Assembly: GCA_020650975.1 (NCBI GenBank)
Contig: JAIPMN010001358.1
Location: 1-24,190 of the forward strand
Direction of reading: 5' to 3'
Source: Apostichopus californicus
Lineage: Eukaryota; Echinodermata; Holothuroidea; Aspidochirotida; Stichopodidae
Length of the DNA: 24,190 bases
Every line of letters starts with the position of its first letter. Within the stretch, counting starts at the first letter, position 1. A model generated the notes under the pieces. The model ran no database searches. It saw only the letters and a program-made list of their open reading frames with translations, and was not told the DNA's origin. The position numbers and the translations under genes are program-made. Positions 1 through 9,214 of the stretch are shown in pieces.

Positions 1-129
1 AAATGAATTGGACATCAATCTGGACTTGAATTGCTTGATGAATAGATTGGTTACGTATCGATAGCCTAATTTGTTAACCATTCATTAACGATTCAAACTG
101 GACATTATTGGCCTTTTCTCTCCTTTTAG

Positions 130-302
130 GCGACATTGAGACTGCAGTTTGATGTTTCAAATATTTCCTGGTCCCAGGAAAGAAAGATTAACATCACAAT
201 GGTAGTTAATACCGAAAGTATGGAAGCCGAAGAGGAAAAGGCAAATAACATGAAGCAACTCATAATAAGGGTGATAGTAATGGCTGATGTTGGTGTGATT
301 GG
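130..302 (+). CDS. Integrin alpha gene 1, exon a (calf domain)
   Basis: The acceptor is TTTTAG at 124-129 and the donor is GTAAGT at 303. It encodes residues 1-57 plus two bases of a Gly codon, reading LQFDVSNISW and later LIIRVIVMADVGVIG. That is the hydrophobic strand pattern preceding the calf-1/calf-2 boundary of integrin alphas. Two sequons (NIS, NIT) are present. The first base is codon position 1, so the upstream exon should end in phase 0. Bases 1-129 are the tail of the preceding intron. Confidence 0.88.
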
Positions 303-3300
303 GTAAGTATTACACCACACTCCCACACTGCCCACTACCCCATCTTAAACATATCTAAATTTCAAAATAAATATCTGCTCTTTACAGTGTTGTTGGAGAT
401 GATATTTGAATGTTAATATGTTCCCTTTCTTCTCATTTTCGTTTGTTTCATTGGACTTAACGACATGGCAAAGGACCTTTGAACAGTGTTAAACTGAACA
501 ATGCTCAGATGTGTGAGATTTGTGTAACCACAATGATTCAAGTTTGTACAAAATAATCTTCTCTAAGCACAACAATTGTATCCTGATATTCCGTTCCTGT
601 TTATAACGCCTGTGAAAGACCGTTATGGTCTCGTCTTTGTTGTTATTTATAATAATATAATTGTTTTGCCTCTGATTTAGCAGTGTTTAACACTTTTATA
701 TGTCTTTGTTTGTCGTTTGCAGTACATCCCAACCAGAGAGTGTTTATTTTGGTTACAATGCAACAACCACTGGAGAAAGGGACCAAGAGGCCGCAGATAA
801 ACTAAGAATGGACCAGGCTATGAAAGCTGTGAGCTTATTTTATGAACATAACGGAGATGAAACTCGTTATAATCAGTCTCACATTGGTCCAGGTTTTAAC
901 CAAGAATTCCAGGTGAGTCTATAGATTTGCTGTAAACCAACCGTTCCATTTAGTTGTATATACCATGGCTTCCACTTGCATAATATTGTACAATCATACC
1001 ATATACTTCACGTACCATCTATTACTTTATAGATTATACATTTATGTGTGGTGAAAGTTTGTTACAGCCCTATATATATCATGCATCTGTAAATTCAACT
1101 GGAGATAATATATTACTACTGAATGACCTCTCTCCGTTCAGTTCTGTCCGATAGAAACAAGGAAAGTACGGAATTAAGATATTAATCCCAACCATTGAGA
1201 ATTATTACAATATCTTAGTGTGTAACTTTGTTTTTTACAGTTTGCAGGAAAATGTCTGTTTTAGTCTAGGCACATGTGACCATTATTTGACCTTTTAGCT
1301 TATTTAGCCGGCAATAAAGTACTAGGTACCCGGTCGATTTGTTGTAATCACCGGATCCTACCAAATATTGTAAAAGTGGCATAATGTTCTTCAACTATTA
1401 CTCATGGTACTTTTTTGACCTGATAATACAGATGGAATGAGAGAGGGAAACCGAAAATTATGAACCATCTTTAAATTGAACGTTTACATTTCCCCTAAAT
1501 AATGTTTTTATGAAGCTAGGTGTGTATTTCTTTCAAAGATAAAGCATGTTCAATGAGTTGGCGGTAACAGGTACGTACCACCGGCAAACTTTTCAATAAA
1601 TACTTTTGTCGGCATGGACTATTTATTTCAACAAGGAGCTCTCATCGAGGAAACGCACAACAGTAAATAGATCAATTATATCTCTACCCGAATATTGAGT
1701 GCTTCTTTGGATAATATGGGAAGTGTTTTCATCAAATTTTTGACAGACTGAGTCCTGTTTAAAATTCTACATGTATAATTGTTTTGTTTTTTAAAAAATG
1801 AATATTTATACTTTCTACACTTTCAGATTATAAATTATGGTCCTGGGAGACTACCTTTAGAATTTAACATTACCATTCAGGTTCCATGGACAAATATTGA
1901 TGGTGACACTATGATCTTCATTAAAGACATAACGGTTTGTAGAAAAGGAACAATTTATTTTAATGACGATACTACTTACTTTATTAGTTGACAGTCCCAC
2001 AAATTGCTTCATTAAGAGTAGTTTTGATTTTATAGACCGTTACCCTTGCAGATTACTCTAGCGATCCTGGAAGTGATAAGTCAGCAGGGGGCCAGTTCAA
2101 AATCGATATCAATATTAGTAGTTTAGGTAGATGGAACAGTGCATGATGTGAGAGATTACAAGTAGGTATATGTCAGTCGTAATTACCCAACCCATTAAAG
2201 TTTGGAGGATTCTGCACCACAGTCTAACATGTTATTAACAAGAATAATAAATATAAATTTGTTCTGTTGTTGTTTTAGATGGAACCAAGCAACAAGGTTG
2301 TCTGCAATATACCTCGGATTTTAGAGTTGCAGAGGAATAGAAAAAATGAAGCTTACGTTGGACAGGACCTCTCAAAGATACCATATGCTGAAGACAAAGA
2401 ATCCAGTCAACAACCAGCAACAGCCGATGACTCCAGACAATTCGTAAGCTTAGTAATGGATATTCCAGTCTCCCAGAGGCCCGGGTTATTTAAGAGACCG
2501 GGGTCAATTAAGAGACCGGGGTCAATAAGGGGCCTCGGTAAAATATCGAAGGACCGTGAAAATATGGGATAAAGAATTTGCGTGTTCTCATTTCATACTA
2601 CTATACGTAAAAGAAAAAGTCAATAAAGTGAAAAGGGGTAACGTGAGGGGCGGGGGCAGTCGACCGTGTTCGCGACGCATCTCTTTAATGGTTTATATGG
2701 CGGGGACAAATATTCTGTTTATCCACTTCAATGAAGAGAGGTCAATATTCAAAGCACTTATATTGACAAGAAGAGATGTATATGGAAATCCTGATCCTAC
2801 TAGATAAAGGTTAGCTACTGTGCATGTTTCCAGTAGGGGGGCATTGAAGCATTTTAGCATCAGAAAATTGTCGCAACTGACTGCAAATTCCTCAAACTTT
2901 CCTCTTCTTCCATTTCCCTACAGGGATGTGATATAGCCGAGTGCGTTGACCTGGTGTGCAAAATATTTCCACCGTTCGAGAAAGATGACCTGGTGAAGAT
3001 TACTGTGGAGATGTTACTGTGGGAGCATACATTAGTTACAGTAAGATTATACCAACTAAAGAAGATTTATACGGCTTTAAGTTTTGATTAGGAATATTAT
3101 AAACCCTACACAGACAATTTCTGTAATTCAAGTCCTCAACGGCGCCCGTATATGCTTCGTTTCATGAAAAAACACATGACATTTCTGACATTTCATTTTA
3201 TTTCATTTATTTGTTTTTTACAACATGCATTTAAACGTTTACAAATAACAAGAAGTAGTAGTAGTGAATAATACATGAAGTGAAGGAAGCGGAACAACAA

Positions 3301-5691
3301 AACCCTTGCGGGCTTGACGGGGTACATGAATTTGTTGCATTTACTGCAATATGCACTTTACTCCAACACATGATGCATAAAATGAATGATGCATATATAC
3401 GGCTAATTAAGTATTAAGTTTGAAAACGAATCCATTATCTAAATGAATATTAAGTTTATGTGTCACAAAATATTCTATAAACGATTACGCGGATAAAAAA
3501 ATTACAACCAACAAGAGGAAGCTCATAGCAAAAATCGGCTGTGCATGATATAAGATAATGCCATACAGTGCAATGTTTTGACAATTATATGACAGGGACT
3601 TGTTTCTTTCATTTCAAAATTAGGGAAAATTTGACTTCGTGGAAGTAGTATCCACAGGGGAAGTAAAATCTGATGGTCCTGCTAATATCCATAACCAGCC
3701 AGAGGGACATGAAGCTGACTCAGTCCAAGTAAGTGGATGTACCGCTGGATTAACACCCTCGTTAACCTGAAGGCATTACATGTGCTTTCTCTACCCCCTT
3801 TTTTATTAAGCTTACAGGCACTAACCGAAAGAGATTACAGACGCCATTTGATCTTGGCGTTTCCTTACATTCCGTAACTTTGAAGGCCACTGTACACTTG
3901 CATCATCAACCTATTGCGTAATGAAGCACTGAATTGATGGACTGGTACCTGTCACTCCGGGAAGGGGGCTGGGGGGGGGATACTTTGGAAGTTAACCTTC
4001 AAAGAATACTACCATCACGCATGAGTTCTACGTTTAACTTTGGACAGCTGCGAATTTAGGGTCAATATGTCGTAACCACGCCCGTCCTATTCCTCATTAA
4101 CGTAAGGTACAAACTAAACAATGGAAATGCTTCCAAATAAGTGAAAATTAAAAATGACCACCTTTTTACACTTTACCAAAGTATGGGGGATGACACCACC
4201 CAAATAAAAACCACTCCCCCAGACGACATTATATTATATCTTAGTCGATCTGCACGGTATAGCCTAACCATTAAAGTGTACCTTTTTTTATGCTGCAAAA
4301 GGTGTTCCAATTTCTATAAGTTTATAAATATGATAATATTTTGGAACGCTTTTAGAAGGCCCCTTAAAGCATCCTGCAGGTCAATTGGAAAATGGAAGTT
4401 TTTCTGAGAGAATTTTCGTCCCTACCTAACACATGTTGGGGACTCGCAGAAAATGCAAAAATACACCTGTATATATATGTACTTGTTTATCTTATTTATT
4501 ATTGATTTCACTTAAAGATCTCAACACTAGCATACACAGGAACTATGGGGACAAGGCCAACCAAGTGGTGGGTAATTCCATTAGCTATTATATTGGGTAT
4601 GCTATTTCTAATGGCTGCAGTAGGTCTACTTTGGAAGGTGAGTTTAGGTTTGATTAAAGTTATTTTGCTTAAAGCACTTCAGTGTAACTCAAAGTACGCA
4701 TGATGAACTCATTTCACGAATTGATGTTGTTTTGAACATTGTTTAACATCCTATCCTACATGACATAATCCTGCTTGGCTTATCCTCATGCAACTGAAAG
4801 AGTTGAGGTGTAGTTACCGGTCCACCGGTCACCACTTTAAACAATGAAATGTTTGATATCTGTAGCCAATACCAGCATGGCTTACAGTAGTAAATCGCTT
4901 ACAATTGCCACAAAAATATGAAAATGGAAAGAACCGGAATCCACCGACCACTATGGTACCACACGTTCATAAGATGACAGCCGACACACGTGATGTTTAA
5001 AGTATGATCTTCCAATGGTTAATTAGGCTTAAAGATGTTTAAGATGTTTTTTAAAACAAAAATGCTGATCGCCATATCTGTAACATGCAAAAAAATGGTT
5101 CGCTTTGCCTCTCCTTCCATGTATCAGCGGCTGCATGGAACGTAAACCTGAATGACTCCTCATCAAAAACTGAAAGTGTCCCTTTCTGAAAACTGAACGT
5201 CTTCCTCACTTAAAAACTGAAAGTCTCCCTTATTGTCCAGGTGTGTCTTCCATTGTTAACACTGAGTAATCTCTCTCGCTTAAAGACACAATGTCTCCCT
5301 CACTTAAAAACTGAAAGTCTCCCTTATTGTCCAGGTGTGTCTTCCATTGTTAACACTGAGTAATCTCTCTCGCTTAAAGACACAATGTCTCCCTCACTTA
5401 AAAACTGAAAGTCTCCCTTATTGTCCAGGTGTGTCTTCCATTGTTAACACTGAGTAATCTCTCTCGCTTAAAGACACAATGTCTCCCTCACTTAAAAACT
5501 GACCGCATCCCTTACTATTCTACCTACTTTCTGATCTACAGCTTGGTTTCTTTAAACGTTCAATGAAAGATGAAATGGGGGTGAAAGGTGAATCTACCGC
5601 TGTAACTTCAGAATCTACAGAAGAGCAGAACAACACAGATCCCCCGAGACTTGCGGGGGAACATTCCAATAGTGCTTTAGAAGTTAATTGA
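130..5691 (+). CDS. Integrin alpha subunit, gene 1: last eight coding exons (3' partial)
   Basis: Spliced CDS join(130-302, 723-912, 1827-1934, 2279-2443, 2924-3040, 3624-3728, 4518-4637, 5542-5691) gives 375 residues plus stop. All introns are GT/AG and phases match throughout. Seen: stalk (calf) beta-sandwich sequence with five N-X-S/T sequons, the calf-2 cysteine pattern (C166, C214, C219, C224), a single hydrophobic helix (about 303-325) and then KLGFFKR, the integrin alpha membrane-proximal hallmark that clasps the beta-subunit tail, followed by a 43-residue acidic/polar cytoplasmic tail. Known: alpha subunits heterodimerise with beta subunits as adhesion receptors at the plasma membrane. 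No R-X-K/R-R furin site is visible in calf-2, so heavy/light-chain cleavage is not supported. Subfamily is unresolved: the GFFKRS junction recalls alpha5, and the stalk recalls both RGD-type and alpha4/9 subunits. The 5' part, including the propeller, lies left of the window. Confidence 0.95.
723..912 (+). CDS. Integrin alpha gene 1, exon b (calf domain)
   Basis: The acceptor is GTTTGCAG at 715-722 and the donor is GTGAGT at 913. The first base completes the Gly codon, and residues 59-121 follow. The stretch PESVYFGYN matches the strand that opens calf-2 in many alphas. A polar, probably surface, loop with DKLRMDQAM follows, then IGPGFNQEFQ, which lines up with the 'GP-x-x-x-x-Y/F' segment before the conserved N-x-GP turn. 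Sequons are NAT and NQS. Confidence 0.9.
1827..1934 (+). CDS. Integrin alpha gene 1, exon c (calf-2 core strands)
   Basis: The acceptor is CTTTCAG at 1820-1826 and the donor is GTTTGT at 1935. It encodes 36 residues (122-157) in phase 0-0. IINYGPGRLP corresponds to the conserved N-x-GP-S turn of calf-2. FNITIQVPW is the following beta strand, ending at the typical aromatic residue. One sequon (NIT) is present. Confidence 0.93.
2279..2443 (+). CDS. Integrin alpha gene 1, exon e (calf-2, first disulfide cysteine and linker)
   Basis: The acceptor is TGTTTTAG at 2271-2278 and the donor is GTAAGC at 2444. It is a phase 0-0 exon of 55 residues (158-212). VVCNIPRILEL carries the calf-2 cysteine that pairs with C214 in related structures. 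A charged, low-order linker (KNEAYVGQDL, then QQPATADDS) follows, occupying the place where some alphas have their furin site. QRNRK is basic but does not satisfy R-X-K/R-R. The reading frame stays open past the donor to a TAA at 2570, which is treated as a finding. Confidence 0.88.
2475..2528 (+). repeat. 18-bp tandem repeat, three units
   Basis: Units lie at 2475-2492, 2493-2510 and 2511-2528. The last two are identical except at the end (agagaccggggtcaatta versus ...caataa), and the first is diverged. 18 bp equals six codons, so the open frame running through the exon e donor reads RPGLFK, RPGSIK, RPGSIR. The repeat sits in the intron after exon e. Confidence 0.85.
2622..2627 (+). promoter_or_regulatory. 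Candidate intronic polyadenylation signal AATAAA
   Basis: AATAAA lies 50 bases after the TAA (2570-2572) that ends the read-through frame of exon e, and G/GT-rich sequence follows (GTGAAAAGGGG, then GAGGGGCGGGGG). The arrangement fits an alternative terminal exon. No transcript is visible, and the hexamer is common by chance in AT-rich DNA. Confidence 0.25.
2924..3040 (+). CDS. Integrin alpha gene 1, exon f (calf-2 cysteine cluster)
   Basis: The acceptor is TTCCCTACAG ending at 2923 and the donor is GTAAGA at 3041. It encodes 39 residues (213-251), phase 0-0. GCDIAECVDLVC is the diagnostic C-x4-C-x4-C pattern at the end of calf-2. LLWEHTLVT corresponds to the 'LLW-x-x-T' strand found in essentially all integrin alphas. 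This is one of the strongest identifying exons in the window. Confidence 0.95.
3189..3330 (-). mobile_element. 3' end of a non-LTR retrotransposon (CR1/L2-like), antisense
   Basis: Read on the minus strand, this stretch ends in AAATAAATGAAA (+ strand 3201-3212) followed by more TGAAA-like units, the short-unit tail of L2/CR1-type elements. Upstream on that strand are a (CTA)n-like run and GCCCGCAAGGG, a small palindromic motif common near such 3' ends. The same AAATAAAYGAAA tail motif occurs at 7522-7533. No coding part is recognisable. The right boundary is approximate. It sits in the intron between exons f and g. Confidence 0.5.
3624..3728 (+). CDS. Integrin alpha gene 1, exon g (juxtamembrane stalk)
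   Basis: The acceptor is AAAATTAG ending at 3623 and the donor is GTAAGT at 3729. It encodes 35 residues (252-286), phase 0-0. It starts GKFDFVEVVSTGEVK, the last extracellular beta strand, then turns polar and Pro/Glu/His-rich (NIHNQPEGHE) on the way to the membrane. It is recognised by position, phase and openness rather than by a strong motif. Confidence 0.85.
3729..4517 (+). other. Intron between exons g and h, nothing recognised
   Basis: AT-rich sequence with a G-rich patch near 3962-3980. Open frames here lack recognisable domains and splice context. No repeat with clear borders was seen. Confidence 0.7.
4518..4637 (+). CDS. Integrin alpha gene 1, exon h (transmembrane helix)
   Basis: The acceptor is TTCACTTAAAG ending at 4517 and the donor is GTGAGT at 4638. 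It encodes 40 residues (287-326), phase 0-0. After a basic-flanked segment (TRPTK), WWVIPLAIILGMLFLMAAVG and LLWK form one membrane-spanning helix. It includes the small-residue pattern typical of alpha/beta transmembrane packing and ends in the Lys that starts the KLGFFKR motif. Because the exon is symmetric, skipping it would delete the membrane anchor without a frameshift. Confidence 0.95.
5204..5502 (+). repeat. 94-bp tandem array (three units plus 17 bp) in the last intron
   Basis: The sequence cctcacttaaaaactga recurs at 5204, 5298, 5392 and 5486, an exact 94-bp spacing, and the intervening units look nearly identical. Inside a unit, two related sub-blocks (cttaaaaactgaaagtctcc and cgcttaaagacacaatgtct) suggest an older period of about 23 bp. 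Diverged single copies of that sub-block also lie just upstream, at about 5162-5203. The array ends 39 bases before the final acceptor at 5541. Confidence 0.95.
5542..5691 (+). CDS. Integrin alpha gene 1, last exon (GFFKR and cytoplasmic tail)
   Basis: The acceptor is CTGATCTACAG ending at 5541. It encodes 49 residues (327-375) and TGA at 5689-5691. With the Lys ending exon h it reads KLGFFKR, the near-invariant integrin alpha motif that controls inside-out activation. The remaining tail is Glu/Ser/Thr/Asn-rich (STAVTSESTEEQNN). I recognise no paxillin-type (alpha4) motif in it. Confidence 0.96.
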   Translation, partial: LGFFKRSMKDEMGVKGESTAVTSESTEEQNNTDPPRLAGEHSNSALEVN

Positions 5692-5936
5692 GTTGGAAAC
5701 ATTTTCTTCCATTTATTTGTTTAAGCTTCCTCTACTTACGATATCTTACAGACTTTATCAACGTTATTGCATCGTAAATTTACCAAAGTTGTTATTACCA
5801 AGTTTAATTCAACCTTGGTCAAACTGGGCATGTTATTCACGTCACGGGCCTCTTCTTCTCGCTGAACTTGTAGTTCTAATGCACCTCAATATGGACGTAC
5901 TATGTATGGTATGCACAATACAACATACCAAACCAA

Positions 5937-5942
5937 ATTAAA
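5937..5942 (+). promoter_or_regulatory. Candidate polyadenylation signal of gene 1 (ATTAAA)
   Basis: This common variant hexamer lies 246 bases after the stop codon and is followed by a GT-rich element (GTGTACTGTGTAC). It is chosen only because it is the first hexamer with a plausible downstream element. The canonical AATAAA at 7036 is the alternative. Confidence 0.25.
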
Positions 5943-6480
5943 AGTGTACTGTGTACTTAGTCGGACTCCCGCACTGGCGGACTCTTAAATTAATCTAGTT
6001 AATATACTTAATTAATTGAATCCCAGTGGAATAGGAAGTCACCAAAAGGTCTTTCTTGACTATATCGAAGTGATGATAGTGGATGAAGACTTGCTGCTAT
6101 CAATCTTCATTGCGATAAGTTTCAGATAATAACGAGGAATGCGTTTAATTGTCGCACCCATTCCTGCTCCCGGGACCGACAGTAAGTGTCCCCACCGGAC
6201 GGATGAGTGAACTTCAATTAACTTGTGACAACTTTCTCAAATACTGTGGGAGACACCACCCATTCGTAATCACTTCAGCGCTATAGAGTTAACGACGTTG
6301 TTTCCAAACCCCATTATCCAATTCGCAAACTGGACATACCAAATTCACAGACGAGTCCGTACATCCTTAGCATATCGCAGTTTGCGATAATTGGGGCATC
6401 GTTCTCTGCTTGGTCTTCGAGCTCTACCGGTCTATCAAACTAAAAGCAATTCGTGACGGTAAATGACGAATCTTTAGGTT

Positions 6481-6515
6481 GCAACAGGGAGGTGTTCAGA
6501 CACATCCCTGGTTGC
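6481..6515. repeat. Imperfect inverted repeat (stem-loop)
   Basis: Arms gcaacagggaggtgt (6481-6495) and acacatccctggttgc (6500-6515) pair with one bulge and one mismatch around a 4-base loop. No function can be assigned. It may be part of a decayed repeat. Confidence 0.6.
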
Positions 6516-6559
6516 AGCAACGTTACTCTGGTCGGTTCAAAATGGGTAAACTTTGAACC

Positions 6560-6718
6560 ATAGCATATATCATGATATTAATAAGTTACCGTCGTGTTCT
6601 GACCAGCTTTTATTTATATGCAGACGACACTATCTCGCTGTTTAAGTCAGGTGATCCACATTATTCTACTTTCGTCATGAATAAGAAAATGTTGTTCCAA
6701 ACTGCTTTAAAGCAATAA
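6560..6718 (+). pseudogene. Reverse transcriptase relic of a non-LTR retrotransposon
   Basis: The frame through 6617 reads SFYLYADDTISLFKSGD. YADD is the catalytic Asp-Asp box of reverse transcriptase, and LYADDT followed by a short hydrophobic run is typical of jockey/CR1-like elements. Upstream, IMILISYRRVLTS can be read as a decayed form of the 'YINDL...' segment. Downstream, TFVMNKKMLFQT resembles the 'L-N-x-KKTK-x-M-x-F' strand, with the intervening residues apparently deleted, and TAA follows. Only about 50 residues survive of a domain of several hundred. Inactive. Confidence 0.6.
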
Positions 6719-7439
6719 CTATAGTCACTTACTTTACTTACTTTTCTGACGAAGAGTGTTTCTCGTGTTGTTGATACCGGCTTCACTTGTAAGGGGTGGG
6801 GAGTCTTCCTATCATTTTATCCATTCGTAAGTTTGGTTTATCATATTTTTATAATATCTTTAATACAATTACAATAACATAAGAGATTGCTAAGTTAAAG
6901 TCAATTTAATTGACATTTCTGGTGGGCACCCTTTATTGCAAGGATATCATCCTCATTGTAAATATGTATTCTCCTACATTCGATGTGTTCTGATGTTAGA
7001 AGTTTAAGATGAAGCTTATTTACTAAGGACATGTAAATAAACTTTCATGTATTATGTTTAGACATGTTATGGACATTCAGTGTTTGAGAGAAAAATTTAA
7101 AAAAAAGGTGCAACTTCAGTCTGCTCAAAGCTGACAGAAATACATATTGAAATACAGATTATGCATTTATTGATATTCATAAAATAAAATAATCCATTTC
7201 CATGTCTTAATTTTTGTTTTTGTTCGGATCTTGAACTTTACTTCGGGTTATATGTTAACTTCTTATTAGGTCCAATTACACTCAGAATATCCGATAGTGA
7301 AACTAGATTGCAGTTTGGTAATTATTTTGCTTTATTATGAGCATTTTAATTATTTTTGCTTTGCAAGTTCTGTTAAACCCCTATGTGATTGTGTTTTACT
7401 ATGTGTTTTCGTTTCTCTATATAAAGTTTTCTTTTTTGT
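6719..7439 (+). other. Intergenic, nothing certain
   Basis: AT-rich sequence between the RT relic and the probable LINE tail, perhaps decayed element sequence. No RT motifs could be followed beyond 6718. Confidence 0.5.
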
Positions 7440-7545
7440 GTATTACATTGTGTTATGTTACTTCTGGTCCCGCTGTCTCATCGCTATATAACAATGTTAA
7501 GTCATTGTGATTTAATGGCAGAAATAAACGAAACAAAACGAACAC
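7440..7545 (+). mobile_element. Probable LINE 3' tail, + strand
   Basis: The segment ends gcagaaataaacgaaacaaa, i.e. AAATAAACGAAA at 7522-7533 followed by ACAAAACGAAC-like short units. The antisense LINE end at 3189-3330 has the same tail motif with one base changed (AAATAAATGAAA). The strand matches the RT relic at 6560-6718, so the two may belong to one decayed insertion. The left border is arbitrary. Confidence 0.35.
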
Positions 7546-7547
7546 AG

Positions 7548-7720
7548 ACCGGTACACCATGTGCACATTGTAGGATATATACCAATATTGAAAATGATGG
7601 CCAAGTTTTGCCTCTTAAAACTGAAGCAAACATTGTTTATTTCTACTGCATAGTCTAGCCAGGGCAGTCAACCGGTACACCATGTACAAATTGTAACATG
7701 TATACAAATATGGCATTGAA
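7548..7720 (+). repeat. Diverged direct repeat, about 50 bp, two copies
   Basis: Copy 1 starts at 7548 and copy 2 at 7671, each with accggtacaccatgt, followed by similar blocks (caCATTGTAggatatataccaat versus caAATTGTAacatgtatacaaat). The offset is 123 bp. Origin unknown. Confidence 0.65.
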
Positions 7721-9060
7721 AGTAAAATGAAAACCTACCATTTAATCAAAAGAAATTATTTTCCTATACTTACTAAGAATTTCGAAAATTTAATATGCGA
7801 ATGCTCTTTCATACCATCTTCAAAATTTGACAAACAAATATAGACTTGTCATTTCACTGACACCCTCTGGAATGTACTTATTTTTATATTATATTATAAC
7901 TTTATGTTTGAATACACAATTTCTTCAAACATTTCTTCACAAGATGATCTAAGCGAGTTACCAACGTCCTGGCATTAAACAATATCATGCACAGTGCACA
8001 GTGAATTTGAAATGGTTTTTGATGCGCGATTATATTTGCGCCACTAGTAACTTCCACGTAGCAAGTAGTCGCTCTAAGGCTTACGTATATCACGTATCCG
8101 AAAGAATGATACTATACATGGGCGGAGTTATGTAAGAGTAGCTTGGACTTTGATTGGTCAGGAGTGGATCCCGTATGTACGGTATCTGAAACACAGCATA
8201 ATACAACGAAGAGCAACGAATGAGAATAATACTTAGCAAAGTAGCCGTTTGATTTTGTCAACCTAAGTTATTTGATAAGATAATTCTAAGCCTAGATTTA
8301 GACAGGAATCTCTTATCAATTAATTTATATGACAATGGAGCTATTATTATTAAGGATAAGACATTTGAATATTAGTTCACGAACCACCAAAAATGTCTAA
8401 AAAGTACCCGGAGGAGGTAAAAACTTAATTGGATCGCTAGCTGACAGCATGAACCTTTCCTATTAACTATCAAATTCAGTTGCTGAAATAGAACACGTCA
8501 TATTCCCACTCCCCCATCCCACGCTTCATCAGTGAACCAAATTTTATGGGAAAATATAAGTATATAATGTGATATAACCAGTGTTGTGCTATCTCCTTTT
8601 TCAAGCGGGATAGTCGATTTCAAGACCATGACCAGGATCTGCAGCACTGTTAGATTTATAAATACGTGCAGCCTAGGATACAGAGTGCTGGGCCATTGTC
8701 TTCAGTTTCATAGTCGTAGGCCGATCTGATTAGGCCATACCACAGGTCCATTGTTTATAAATTATATCCCAGCTTTTTGCTGTAACTAATGATGGTGTAA
8801 TGTTTACAATCGACAATCCCAAGCTTCAGATTCAATAATGTACCTAAAGACGGTATCAAGTACCTGGTAACTAGTGGCGACTGTGACTAGTATGCTTAGT
8901 GCTATACATTGCTACTGTGTGTGGAAAGAAAACAGTATTTCAATGTTCAATGATTTAGAATAGTGTCTAGGCCATGTCCCTTTCCTGTGAAAACATGATC
9001 ATGCTAACTTATGTGAGCATAAGCCAATTTGACGTGTACAACACTGTAAACAAAAGTTAT
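7721..9060 (+). other. Intergenic, nothing recognised
   Basis: No domain-bearing frame, RNA gene or bounded repeat was recognised. The open frames present are short and lack protein character. Confidence 0.6.
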
Positions 9061-9135
9061 TAGCCGGTGCTGTGGCTGAGTGGATAAAGACGGTGGCATT
9101 TGAAGCGATGAGGCTTAGCAATCGGGAGATTTGCT
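9061..9135 (+). mobile_element. tRNA-derived SINE head (decayed)
   Basis: AGCCGGTGCTGTGGCTGAGT opens a tRNA-like block. TGGCTGAGTGG at 9073-9083 fits the RNA polymerase III box A consensus (TRGCNNAGYNGG), and ATAAAGACGGTGGCATTTGA continues like a class II (Leu/Ser-like) tRNA. The expected B box (GGTTCGAnnCC) is not intact: GGGAGATTTGCTGACTG stands in its place, so this is a relic SINE and not a functional tRNA gene. Its body may continue to 9206 and resume after the hAT insertion at 10071. Confidence 0.6.
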
Positions 9136-9206
9136 GACTGCAAATAAGACCATGATTTGCTGATCAATCCACATCGAAAACCAAGACTGTGATGTAAAGG
9201 AAGTAT

Positions 9207-9214
9207 GGTACCAT
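9207..9214 (+). repeat. Left 8-bp target site duplication of the hAT element
   Basis: ggtaccat immediately precedes the element and is repeated exactly at 10063-10070. Eight bases is the duplication length made by hAT transposases. Confidence 0.92.

Larger units (their letters stand above)
5692..6559 (+). other. 3' UTR of gene 1 and intergenic sequence
   Basis: The 3' UTR must begin here, but its end is not certain. Candidate polyadenylation hexamers are ATTAAA at 5937-5942, followed by GTGTACTGTGTAC, and AATAAA at 7036-7041. A stem-loop (6481-6515) lies near the right end. No further coding sequence was recognised. Confidence 0.5.

Noticed and set aside
2036-2126. Possible extra exon of gene 1 between exons c and e (TTTATAG acceptor, open frame, GTAGAT at 2127)
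   Set aside because: Its length of 91 would break the frame into exon e. Joining c directly to e keeps phase 0 and matches the calf-2 order in other integrin alphas.
5542-5691. Antisense frame opposite the last exon of gene 1
   Set aside because: Shadow of the coding frame. The sense strand has KLGFFKR and a proper acceptor.
9061-9180. Functional tRNA gene
   Set aside because: Box A fits, but box B is not intact and no full cloverleaf with matched acceptor stem can be drawn.
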